From: Atrichornis clamosus | Lineage: Eukaryota; Chordata; Aves; Passeriformes; Menuridae | Direction of reading: 5' to 3' | DNA: 64,000 nt | Assembly (NCBI GenBank): GCA_013400975.1 | Contig: WBMZ01005336.1 | Location: 1-64,000, forward strand | Shown here: in pieces, positions 48,421 through 59,822 of the stretch | Numbering within the stretch: position 1 is the stretch's first letter | Layout: each line of letters starts with the position of its first letter | Notes under the pieces: generated by a model | Told to the model about the DNA's origin: nothing | Databases searched by the model: none | What the model saw: only the letters and a program-made list of their open reading frames with translations | Made by a program: the position numbers and the translations under genes

Positions 48421-51223
48421 ATTCACCTCTGCCTCATCAGGGCCTCAGCTTGGCTGGAGTCAAGACAACCAGGGCAGGAACCTCTGGATCTACAAACCAC
48501 AGCCCATTGAAGCTGAAAGCCTCTAGGTGGGATAATAAAAGATACTCTCTTTGTGGATCAGAGTGGAGGATTACAGGTGCTCACCCACACTGTGTAATCT
48601 TATCTCTGGGTGTTGCTCGAGTGAATTGTGAATTCTTTGGCTGCATGTGCACATGGATTGAGGGGAACTTCCAGATCCTGAGAACTGACTCATCTGAACC
48701 CTTTCTCTTTTTGTCTTTATCAAAGAAAAATAGCAAAGGATCCTCAGAGCCTTTGGGGGAATTTTGGGGACGCTGAACCCCAAGCTTGTCTGCCTGGGAA
48801 GTTACACAACGGTGATGCAGGTGAACACAAAACCCCTGAACAGGACTAGTAAAGGCTTTCTGTGTTTCTGTGGTTCTAAGGTGGGTAACAGCACAAACCA
48901 TCTGGGCAGGGAAGGCAGAGCCTGTGCCTTAGGCTCTTCTGATAGACCCTGGGGATCTGCACATTACCTTCTCCTGCGTGGGCACTTTTGTTACGAATCA
49001 TCTGCACAAACACAAATATCTGAGACGCCCTTATGGTCACTGGAGAGGAATGGGCACTTTGGGGTACAGTTCCTCTGCTTTATTTTAGTCATCTGTTGTA
49101 GGAGGAAATGAATTGCACTCCAAACCTCAGTGGGTTGGTCTTTAATAGTCAGGTGGGGGTGACTAGCTTAGTGATGCTGCCTGGATACAGCCATCTAAAG
49201 GAAGCATTTGGGCAGCACTCTATTTCTCTGGAATCGCAGTCACTTCCTCACAGTTCAACTTCAAATGCCGCCAAAGAGAAACCAACTAAAGAGGGGGAAA
49301 AAAAAAAAAGGCTCTCATTTCAGAGACTCTAAAGTAAGTGGGAGTGTGAACATATGTGTGTGTCCACATGGGAAACTACTCTGGAGTCACTGCAGTTCTT
49401 TAAATACACAGTGAACAAGATGCCAGGTTCACCTCCCCTCCTGCACACGCTCTTCCACACACGTGGGCTGCACACTTCTGGGTTTCCAGTTTTTATGGAG
49501 GGGATTGGAGCAGAGAAAGCTGCTGAGGAGCTCGAGGATCCTGCAATGGATAACACCAACTAATCTCACTTGTTCATGCTCATTTATCATGTGGCAGTTG
49601 GCCTGACTGAGGAGCTGCTCTCAGTTGACACCCACTAAACCATATATTGTTCTAATAAATGTAATTACATTCTTTTATGGACAGGATCCCTCAGCCTCTC
49701 TATTGGTATAAGAGAACTGAGTAAGAAAATAGCCCATCAGTGTCTAAACCCTCTGATCTTATTTCATTGGAAGAGATGAAAGATCGGATCCTGCTTTTAG
49801 CTACACTGATGTCAATCCAGAGTGACTCCAGGTGAGATACTATGGATGAAAATTGGGCATGGCTAGGAGACAATTTGGGCCCAAAGTGTTTTGTGGTACA
49901 TCCTGATAGCATGAATTGCATGTGTGCATTAAAGGAAACATAAAACCTTCAGATTTTGAGGATGAGAGAAAAGTTTAGCTCTCCTCCTTGTTTTCCTGGG
50001 GTGGTTTTGAACTGCTCCTTGCAGAGGTGAAAAGAGGGTGTTGTAAAGCCACTTGCAGCTTTTCCCACTGTCCCCTGCTCTCTCCCAGTGAGGTCAGTTT
50101 GTGTCACCACGTTGTGTGGTTTTCACCTTGCCCATCGTGACCTGCAGTGTGACAGGCATGACACCAACCCCTCCAACCTGCGCCGAGGCCAACTTCTCCT
50201 TCAGGCCTTTTGGGGGAAATTCTCATTTCTCTTCCCTCAACAGAAAACTAAACCACTACATAAATATTACTGAGAAAGTCCCAGGTGAGAGGATGGCTCC
50301 CACAAGCCCAGTGCTACAATGGAGTCTCAGAAAATGGATGCGAGTGGACTCGAGTGAGGGAGGGAAAATTTGTGGTTCAAATTTGCAGAAATCCCCACAT
50401 TAGCTGTGAGCTTTGGAGCTCGTGGTCATGTCCCTCATGTACCACTGACTTATGGCAAGAAGAGAAGCTGTTTGGGGCTCAGTCTGATAAAGGAACCTCC
50501 ATATTTCAACATAAGCCATTGTGGCACCTAATCTTTAGGGACTGGTAAAACAGGAGAGATCCTAAAACTCCTGTTAGAGTGAAACTCACCCAGAAGTGCA
50601 GGTAGCTCTGGTGGAAGGGCCAAAGAGTCGCCACCTTTTTCCTCCTTTGCACCTAATTGCACTTGACTTTAACAGGCAACATCCCGGTTTCAAAAGGTTG
50701 ATGAGCAGCATCCCCTCCCCAGACCAGCCCTGCTGTTAAGGGACATTGGTGGGATGGAGGGATTTGAGGCTGTCCTCAGGCTGTGGAGCACATCAAACTC
50801 CCACTTCCCACCTCCTGGGATTTCCAGCTTTATGTCACAGGAAGATTTAAGACAAAAGGGGCATCAGTGCCTTGTTTTGTGGGCAGGCTGATCCTGTGCA
50901 CGGAGCACTGAGTGGGTGGGATCCCACTGGGGAATTAGTCAGAGGAATGGCTCATTTCTGGATGCTTAGGAGCTCATCATGAGCCAGACACCAGGCCACT
51001 TCCAGCTGACTGTGTCCAGGGGCAACTCTGGGCCCCAGAAAATACTGCAAAACTAAAAACGAAATGCTCACAGCACCTTCAGACTTGGAAATCTGCTAAA
51101 TGGACCCTTCAGGCTCTCTATGTTGGACTTAGATGTATTTTTTTTTATCATGGCCCTTAGTCTCTTTGATGTTTAGTTCCCAGTAGTAAAATGAGGATGT
51201 TAATATTCAGCCTGTTGCCTTTC

Positions 51224-51241
51224 TTTTTTTTTTTTTTTTTT
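51224..51241. repeat. Poly-T run (18)
   Basis: Uninterrupted T run with no recognised retroposon body adjacent. Confidence 0.9.
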
Positions 51242-53039
51242 GACAGCATTCACCTCTGCTCTTTATTGGACCTGCCGTAATAAATGCAAAATAATTATAC
51301 CCAAAATAGGCCTGAACATTAATCTACCATGAGCAATACAGACTGCAGGAATTTTTTTTTTTTAACTAATTATTGTTTTATGCAGTACACTTTCTAAATA
51401 ATATTACCTAATAAAGCTTCAGAGAAATATGAGGACACAACCCTTTCATGTCCTGCCTGTGATACTGGGAAGCAGCTTGAGTCATTCTACTCCTGAATCA
51501 AATCCCCTTGCAGCTGCCTGCCCAGATGACCCTGTGCAGATCTGACCAGTACTGAGAAAAATCCAGTTAAATACAATGTTTTGCAGACTCAGAAAATTAA
51601 AGAAGCACCACAGTGTTAGTTGTCACTCTTTGAGGGGGAAAAAATGATAGAAAGAAAAAAACCCCAACTGTTCTAAACGTAGTGGATTTTAGTCTTTCCC
51701 ACACACTTTTTTTTCCTCTGGAATATTTGAACAAGCAGCAAAGATTATAAGAAGTGGGTTAATCAAATTGTGTGCCTGGACATTGATGTTGCTTTGACTG
51801 AGCAGTGTGTCTGTCCTAATTAAAGAAAACTTTTCCAGGGGGTAGAAATGCACTTGAGCCCTTGTATGTTTGTGTTGGTCACTTACTGAACATGGGAAGT
51901 TGTGGCTTTGCTTTTTCCTCCCGTGGGGATAAAAATACACATACTGCACTTTTGGCACTGCATTTCTCCATCAGCGGAGAGGGCAAATTTTCAGCAGCAG
52001 CCCCTTCTTTTTCTTCTTTTTTCTCCCCTGTTTTCTTGTTCTTTGAAAGGAGCATTTGATACTGATTAAAGGTGTCAGAATGACACCTCTTTTTCATAGG
52101 CCAGAGGATGAGAGGGTGCCTTGGACAGCTGCAGGGTCAGTTTCTCGGGTTCAAGGTCCATGACGGTTTCTTGGAATCAGTAGGACTTGTAAAAAAGTCA
52201 CCCACTGGCTGAGCAAAGGGATCTCTGCTCACAAGGACATCCCAGCTGTGGCATGATGAGTGTTGGCACAGATGATGGCAAGGGAAGGATGTGGCTTCAT
52301 CTTCGCTATAATGAAAAATACGTTGTCTGGCTCCATCCTCACCACCACAGAGAAACGCTTCTATGAGGCCACAGACTCCTGGTTTATCCTGAGAATAAAT
52401 GGGAGGAAAGTCTTTCCTTTCAGAACACATTTTCAAAAAAGGCCTAAAATACCCACAAATCCCCAAACCTGAATCTGAGAGCCTTTTCTTCTTCTTTCTG
52501 GCCCCTCTCCTGACTTTATTGCTCCCGAAGCTTTGGCATTCTTGTCACAGCGGTCACACCAGGCCTGGAGGAGATGGTGGCGAGGCCAACCACTGTGCTC
52601 TGCTGGGCCCTTTCTGTCAGAGGGGACATCTGCTGAAACCAGCTGTGGCAGTGGCTTGTGAGTGATGGAGAGCTGGACTCGGACTGTGATTCAGCTCATT
52701 AAAAGCACCCTGGGGGCTGCTATGGTTATTTGCCCCCTGTAGTGCTGGCATTTTTGAGGCCAGGTCAGAACTCATTGCTCCAGGCTCTGAGCGAAGGGCC
52801 CTCTCTATATCCTTTGTCAAAGGACACACATTTAGCCTGTCCCTCATCTTTATCCACCATGTCGAAGGCAGAGACCTGTGTCTGAGCAGACTCCCATCCC
52901 TCAGCTCCTCTCCCCTGAACAAATGTGGTCAGCGTGAAACAAAGCCCAGAGCAGCAGCACGTTCCCCTGTGAGCAGACGGAAAGTTTCAAAGGCACAAAG
53001 GGTATTTAGGCACCGACTTCAAAGTCAATAAGTTGGATG

Positions 53040-53240
53040 CTGAAAAAAAAATCTCCCCCGTAGCCTTTATGTCATGCCACTTAATAAGTAATTAAAAGCT
53101 CAAAAATCATGAGTCTGCTGCTTTCATTACTTCCTAAAGCACACTCGATACATCATCACTCTGTGAAATGCTTCACATGTACCGCATCCTACTTTAAATA
53201 TGCCAAACAGTGAAGTGCTTAGCATTACAAAGGCAGAGAC
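53040..53240. promoter_or_regulatory. Possible conserved non-coding element
   Basis: An AT-rich, low-repeat stretch with TAAT-type homeodomain cores ('cttaataagtaattaaaagc'), several AP-1-like and E-box-like words and a few retained CpGs. It resembles vertebrate conserved enhancers in texture only; conservation could not be tested. Confidence 0.2.
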
Positions 53241-54543
53241 ATCAAGGAAGCTTTGATAAAATCTGCTGAGCAGACAAACATCTCTTTGGTTGGCACTAGC
53301 CAGGCTAGGTTTTTATTCCACAATGATTAAAAACATTTCAAGTGAAGGCAGCTCGGCTTCTATTTTAGACACAAGACCATTAGGTGACAAAGAGTGAAAC
53401 CTTTCATTACTGGGATGCTGGTTAAAGGGGATTAACCCATTCAGCATTCACAGGATATTGCTGGTGGAAGGCAAAGGTTTCTCAGGGATGACTCTTTCCT
53501 GGGAAATGGAACTAAAAAAGGGATGGACAGCTGTGCTGTGTTGGTGGCGCAGAGGAGATTGGCAAGAGGTGCTCTGCTTTCTGGTCCCAGAATGATGTGA
53601 GGTATCTGGGGTAGGTTTATAGGATAAGACACAGCTCTTCTGAGACAGTGAGGCTGACATCTGTGCTGTTGCAAAAAGCAAATAGGCAGGGCTTTATTTT
53701 TCCCTGTTTGTGGTAGAGCACGTCTGGCTGTGAGCTCTGGATAGTACTCAACATGGTGAAGTCCCAACAGTGACAGGGTGTGTTCCCGTGATATAAATAG
53801 ACATTTAAGATGAGCTAAATTTACTCAGTGAATCATTTATTTGCTAAAAATGTGGTTTCAGGGTGGCCACGGTTATTTGCCAAATATGATGGATATTCTC
53901 AAATGTTTTTGGATTAAATGCAAAAAAAAAATTTGGAAATGTTGAAGCATTTCATTTCAGCATTTCCAGAAACATACATATACAGATAAATATCTATCCA
54001 AAACTCTGTTCCTCTCATGAATCTGAGGAACAATGCACAAAATGGAGGAGAAAACAGTAATATTTCTCTTCCCAGCTTCCCCCAGTGTTTTCAGTGTCTG
54101 ATTGGGAAATCTCATGTCCTAGGAGAGTGCTCCCTACTGTGATAATGATGGGGTACTCTGACCCGGGTGCCTCTTGTTTTCTTCAGTTGAAATTACCTCA
54201 CTTTGTAAGAATAATTAAATACCCACTGGACGAGAGCAAGGGTGAGGGTAATTTTGTGGTTGGAGCACTCCCCTGGGATGTGGGAAGTCTCCCAACAGCT
54301 GCATCAATGAGCAGTGGTTATACAGAGTGGAACAGCTCCAGAAGAAAAGGATGAGGGAGACTGCAAGTGTCCTGCAGCCTGGTTGTGGGAGACACAGGAG
54401 ATAACGACAGTGTAAGGGATCAAGCTGGTCTCGCACAGGGCAGGTGATTGTTGTGCAAAGTGGGATGCAGTTGTGTGAGCCCTTTCATGTTGGTTACAAA
54501 AATGTGGCAATTCGGTTCTTCCACCTCACCCCAGAATAAGCAC

Positions 54544-54558
54544 TTTTTTTTTTTTTTT
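54544..54558. repeat. Poly-T run (15)
   Basis: Uninterrupted T run in unique sequence. Confidence 0.9.
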
Positions 54559-57500
54559 AAACCTCAGGAAGTCTTTTGGGATGGGGAAAAAATCCTTCCC
54601 ACCTACTTGGAAATCCCTCATTCAATTCCCATTGCTGCTTAGTAGGGCAACTGGTGCACTTCCACACCTGAGGGGGTTTGGACCTGGGAAGCAATGACAA
54701 CTTTTTATTCCGTGGTTGTGACACTATCTGGTTGTCTCCACTATCAAAACCCAACTTCACCAGCTCTTCCCAATCTTCTAAGGAAGCTGTGGGAAAGCTC
54801 AGCAAACACAAGTCACTCTGCTGGGAAGCAGGGACTGCACGTCTGTCACAGCAAACAGAAAAGGATAGTTGAGGTTTCATTTTCTGAATTTACAGCAGAA
54901 AAATATAAAGAAATCGCAAGTACATTATTATTCCTTGCAGTGTTGCGTGGAAGGGGTATATTCAGAGTAGGTTAAAGCTGAGAGGGTCAGCAATTGCTTG
55001 CCTCCAGGAGACAGGGATGTGAGCAAACTATCAAGTAACATGGAACATGCATATTTTGCAGCACCTGAAAAGCTGAGGTTTCTACCGAGCAAGCCACCAC
55101 ATACTTGTGGGATTAGGCATGTTAAGGAAAATGTGCCCTGCCAACCAGGCTATGTATACAGACTGACAAGGGCTTGTTCCTCTGCCTTGGCTGGGTGACT
55201 GTAGACTCCACTTCACGGGAGAGAAGGGAGGTTCCTTGTTGCTCCTCATTTGTCCTTGTATAAGACTGATAAAGCCAGAGAGAAACCAATGTTATCAACT
55301 CACAGAATAAATAGTAAGAGAGCTAAAAAAATAATATGTGGAAACTTTTATGCCTTATGGACTGTTGCTTATGAACAATTAACTCGAGCTGAGTGCAAAT
55401 AGTCTTTGGGAGAGGGTGTGTATTAGTAGAAATATTTAACAGGCCATTGAAACCTGATTGGAAATAAAGCTGTGCAGAAACAGTCAGGTAGGAGAAAAAA
55501 ATCCTGAATGAAAAAATGGTTTCAGTGCAGGAGGAAGGCTCACAACAATTAGGACATCTTCATCTACCTTCCTGTCCTCTGTGCAGTGGGATAAGGAGGC
55601 CTGGTGGTCCTTCCAGGCGTTAGACTTTTATCACTCTGCTCGATGATGTCCAACTTAATACGATCATTTCGTGTTCCTGTACTTAATGTGCGGCTCTCAG
55701 AGCAAGCAGAGGTGCAGGTGCTGGAAAGGGGGACTCACCTGCACTCCAGGAGGGTGTAATTCAGGCTCACTTGGAGCTCATACACTCATTTGCATCCATG
55801 CAGAGCCTCACTTGTGCAGGATTCATTATTTCAGGCACGGCTCTGAACTGATGCTCTGAAGTGCTTCCAGATGAGCCAGAGTGTGTGCAACAGGTCTTAA
55901 GTAACAGCCACGTACATGTTTTGGGCTGATGCTCCACCTGTCCCTACCTACTGCTGTCAGGGCACCTGGTGTGCTGGGCACATGAGACTTAATGCACTTT
56001 CTCAGTGTGAAGGGAAAGAGGAATGGTGAAACTCCTTTGAGCTCTTCTGGCAAGTCAGCCCTGGAAAAAACTCCAAATCTGCAGGGAGCTCTGTTCCTCC
56101 TCCTGCAGGAAATGGATGTGCCTTTAAGAGTTCACTGCTCAATTGTGACCAAATACCACACGGACAGTCTCCTCAAAATGCATTTCATCATCCCAAATAT
56201 GATGTAACACAACGCTTCCTAACCAAACCATCCAGAGGCTTGTCTGCTATGAAGTGAAGTTATTCCAGAAGAGCTGCTTTACCTTAAGTTCCTGCCCCAT
56301 CTTAATCCAGATTAATTTTTGTGTACAGACAAGCCCTCAGGGCTTGACTCAGGGAGAGCTGCAGTAAGTGAGAATCTTTCTGCTAAAGGCTGGATTAAGC
56401 CCGAGGTGCTTCTGGCTGCCTCTGCCTTAGCATTTTGGTTCAGAGCAGTAATGTTGTTTTATAGCAGCTTCTGGCTTGGCCTGTCCCACTCCGTAGTGAT
56501 CCAGTTTGCAAACAGTGCTGATGCACATCATTTAATTTTTTTAATATCTTTTTATTTTTTCCCTCCCAGTGGAAATGGAACCAGAAGCTCTGTCACAACC
56601 CCTCATATGAATGTAAGGCAATAAATGAGCAGCTGGCCCTCAGACAGTGTGCAGGGTGGGGATTTTTAATGTAGGTGACCGAAGTAAATCTGACCTGGAG
56701 TAACCACTGAGGACTGCACATGGAGTAGATCTTGAGCCCACAGCACCAGCCTGTTTGTTCTCCTTATACTCTCCTATTGCTGCCTTGCTAATTGAGTTGT
56801 AGCAATTACCTGTTGATCTAGATACGGCCTGTACGACGCATATCACTCTTGTATCTGACTCCTCACAGCCCCACACACAAGGCAAGATCACAACCTCTGC
56901 TTTGCAAATGGAGATGTGAGTAGTCTGACCAGACAGAAAAGTTGTGATCTCCTGGGTGTCGGCCTGAGGAGGGACTTTCTCCCCCAGCTGGCCCCAAATG
57001 CCCACAGACTGCCCTGCAATGGTGATGCTTGCGATGTGGGGTGGGTGCAAAGGGGGATTCAGTGCTGGGCTCTGCTCTGTGCTGTGCCAGCAGACACCAA
57101 GGGGTGGACTCCAGGATGCCCAAATGGCCAGATGAGCATCCTCAAACTGGAAGCATACCCAGCACTTCACCGAGGACTTAAAAGAAAATCCGGAGGAGGC
57201 AAAGGTAACTTTCAAAGCCTGTCCTCCATGTGAATGACAAAGAGTGATGAAGAACCAGTCCTTGCTCTGACACAGGCTTTCTTTAGGACCTCTGTCAAGT
57301 CATCCCATCTCTCTGGCCCCATTTGCATCCCTGTTACCAAGGGATGGGACATTAGCCTGGCTCATCTGCTGGGGTGATGCCTCTGCAAGTAACCTGGTGC
57401 CAGGGTACGTTCCTGGGGACTGGACCTGACTACATCACCAGCACAGCCTCCAGCACTTCTGCCCCATGCCAGCCACGTGTCCCAAACGGCTCCCCAGGAC

Positions 57501-57944
57501 AGTCTGCAGTTTGACACAGGCCAGAAGCCATTCCCAAGACAAAATGTTCATGTGTCTGCCATATTTCAGAGGCTAAAGGGGTTTAAGGGTCACAGGACCT
57601 TCTGTGTTTGTGGTCTGAGAGCCCACAACTAGTCCCAAGCATTTTTAACTTACTATCACAGATGTAGCATTATCCAGTAGCCCTTGGGCCCCAGGGTCTT
57701 TGCTGCTTTGTTAGTAATAGACCAAATGGAATAATGTCCAGGCTTAACTGGGGACTACCTTAATTTAATAAAAAAAGATTAATTTTTTTTAGCTTGCCCT
57801 GAGTATTTTTTCTGTCCCCACTATAAACAAACACTTGGCTTGGCCTGCCTCTGCAAACCTCAGTTTTGTCTTCTTCCCATCCTGAGGAGCGGTAAAAATA
57901 GGTAATCTTTAATGAAAGGTCAGCTATTTGGGTTAAAAGCCATG

Positions 57945-58215
57945 CTGGGATGCCGGGGGGAGGGAGCCCATGGCTTTCCAGGGCAGCGGTGCCTCCTTTG
58001 TGGCAGCCCCAGGTCCCCGGCGGGGCCGGGGCAGCACCAGCCCCTGATGGTGCCGTCCCACAGGCAGGAGGGGAGGAAAGCACAACGAGACGTGCTGTGC
58101 CCTCCCGGGCTGATTACTGCATTTATCATTCTCAGAAAACCCCGGGAGCAGCCAGCCCCTGGACCCTGCGTACTCTTACGACTCGTTTCTCTGTGAAACT
58201 GGAAGCGGGACAAAG
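57945..58215. promoter_or_regulatory. Weak CpG-rich block
   Basis: GC content and CpG density rise locally, including a palindrome-like CCCCGGCGGGGCCGGGGC stretch at about 58014-58032. There is no clear splice donor and no conserved frame. It could be a small regulatory island or a GC-rich patch. Confidence 0.3.
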
Positions 58216-58772
58216 TCAATTACGTTATTTTCCAACAGCAAGGCCCTGTGGGATAGTAACTCAGATCCTGGCTGCAGTTCGGAGAACAGCCAGAGTCCCA
58301 CTTGGAATTTTCTTAGCATAGGTGACATGGTCACAGTGATTCTTTATTCCGCTATGTTAAACACCATAAGGATTTTTATTCTTGAAAACCCTGGACAAAA
58401 GAGAATAAATCACTGTGTTGCCTCTGCTGTAGCCTGATGAGAATGAGAAATTCCTCTCCACAAAGTCTTTGGGAGAGCTACCTGTTTTTTGATGTGTTTG
58501 GATATTACCTCCTCTGGAGGAGCACAAACAGGGGGAGGAAAAGTGTTTCAGGATTGGCACCATACCAGGAGTGTGGAGGGCAGGGGTGGATCAGATAAGC
58601 AGAAATCTAAGACCATAAATACCTCCACGTTGCTGCAATGTGAACAGCAGCAAATCCCCCTGGAAAAGCAAAGTGGGTGTGTAACTAAAAACAAGTTGGA
58701 CAAAACTGCCCCAATTTGGGAATTCAAGCTTTGATAAATGAATGGTGCTCAGATGTTTCCCACCCATGCCTG
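58216..58772. other. Unique non-coding stretch
   Basis: About 550 bp without a recognised feature between the weak CpG-rich block and the long minus-strand open frame. Confidence 0.5.
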
Positions 58773-59744
58773 TTAATTACTGAAGATATTTATTTTTAAC
58801 CTAAGGCTGGCTCCCTCTATCATAATATTTGGTAGGGGACTGACATGGTGCAATTGGCCAAAAATCAAAGCCACTTGAATGAATTCTTGCTTGCCCTGCA
58901 GGGATGCCCCTGGCTCACTCCTCGTGCCATGAGGCTGCTGTGTCCAGGCTGGTAAAAATCTGAGCATCTTCTTTGCTGGAGTCACAAAGGCCTCAGGGTC
59001 TGTGAGCTCAGAGCCAAAACCAGAGAGAGAAGGGACTAAATTAGCATGGGTGAGCTCCTGGATTTGATTGGGCACAAGGATGACCCTGCCACCACCTCTG
59101 TGGCTTCCCCCGTGGGTAGCCAAGGGGACACGTGGTCTCACCTGTGGGACACTGATCATGTCACTCTGCCGGGCACCAGCCAGTGACAAGTCCAGGCCTG
59201 AACTCACATCGCAGGGCAACACAAACCTCTCCTCTCTGCATCTCTCGCCACACTTCTCTGGTTGGCTGCCAGCTCCATCTTGGCCAGAGGCGGTCAAGAG
59301 GCCAGCAGAAAGACCCACCCACTCCTCAGCGTCAGTCCTGCAGCCCGTCCTTCTTTCAGGGTGACATCTCATGTGATGGACAGGAAGGAGGACAAGAGCT
59401 TTATCACTCGGGGCATGCCGGGGCCATGCCATAAGCACAAGAACCCAATGGGCCCCTTGGCTTTGGCAAACCACGACTGACACCCCACCTGGCCCAATGC
59501 TGCCCCAAATAAAAGCACCGCGACACACACAAAGTAGCCACAAAAGCCAAATAAATGCCTTGAGCTGCACAAGAGACCTGGGAAAATCTGCCATTCCTTT
59601 CTGATGGTATCTGAAAGGCATGCAAAAAACGTGGCCATGAGCAGCTCTCCTGAATAGAGAGAGAGGGAGGGGAAAAGGCATGGGTTTTCTTCCCTTCTGG
59701 TTCTTGAAAGCGGAGCAATAATCAGTGGAGATAGGCCCTGTCAT
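58773..59744 (-). CDS. Unrecognised long open frame, 323 codons from first ATG (doubtful gene)
   Basis: This is the longest open frame in the window. It stays open for 349 codons in all; the first ATG is at 59744-59742 and the stop TAA at 58775-58773. I recognise no domain. The predicted product has one weakly hydrophobic stretch (FIWLLWLLCVC, residues about 64-74 counted from the ATG), many Pro, Gly and Cys residues and no signal peptide. The ATG context is poor (C at -3, A at +4). No splice sites or CpG-island promoter lie just upstream on the minus strand, and no poly-A signal was confirmed. Local GC of roughly half lengthens random frames, but 349 codons still exceeds what I would expect by chance in 64 kb. 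It may be a lineage-specific frame in a lncRNA, a decayed retrocopy or chance. Confidence 0.15.
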   Translation of the reverse strand: MTGPISTDYCSAFKNQKGRKPMPFPLPLSLFRRAAHGHVFCMPFRYHQKGMADFPRSLVQLKAFIWLLWLLCVCRGAFIWGSIGPGGVSVVVCQSQGAHWVLVLMAWPRHAPSDKALVLLPVHHMRCHPERRTGCRTDAEEWVGLSAGLLTASGQDGAGSQPEKCGERCREERFVLPCDVSSGLDLSLAGARQSDMISVPQVRPRVPLATHGGSHRGGGRVILVPNQIQELTHANLVPSLSGFGSELTDPEAFVTPAKKMLRFLPAWTQQPHGTRSEPGASLQGKQEFIQVALIFGQLHHVSPLPNIMIEGASLRLKINIFSN

Positions 59745-59822
59745 GTGTGTATTCTTCTGGAAAAAAGGGAAAATATCAGGCTGAGGTGGCTCTTGAGCGT
59801 TCCTGCCTGGCAGTGGGGGCAA

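Larger units (their letters stand above)
48421..57944. other. Unique non-coding stretch
   Basis: About 9.5 kb without a recognised gene or CR1 copy. It contains T runs at 51224-51241, 51352-51363 and 54544-54558, and a possible conserved AT-rich element at about 53040-53240. Open frames up to about 190 codons (minus strand, 56.64-57.2 kb) have no recognisable domain. Confidence 0.5.

Noticed and set aside
56640..57215. 191-codon minus-strand frame
   Set aside because: Length is about what chance predicts for 64 kb; no domain and no upstream promoter signal.
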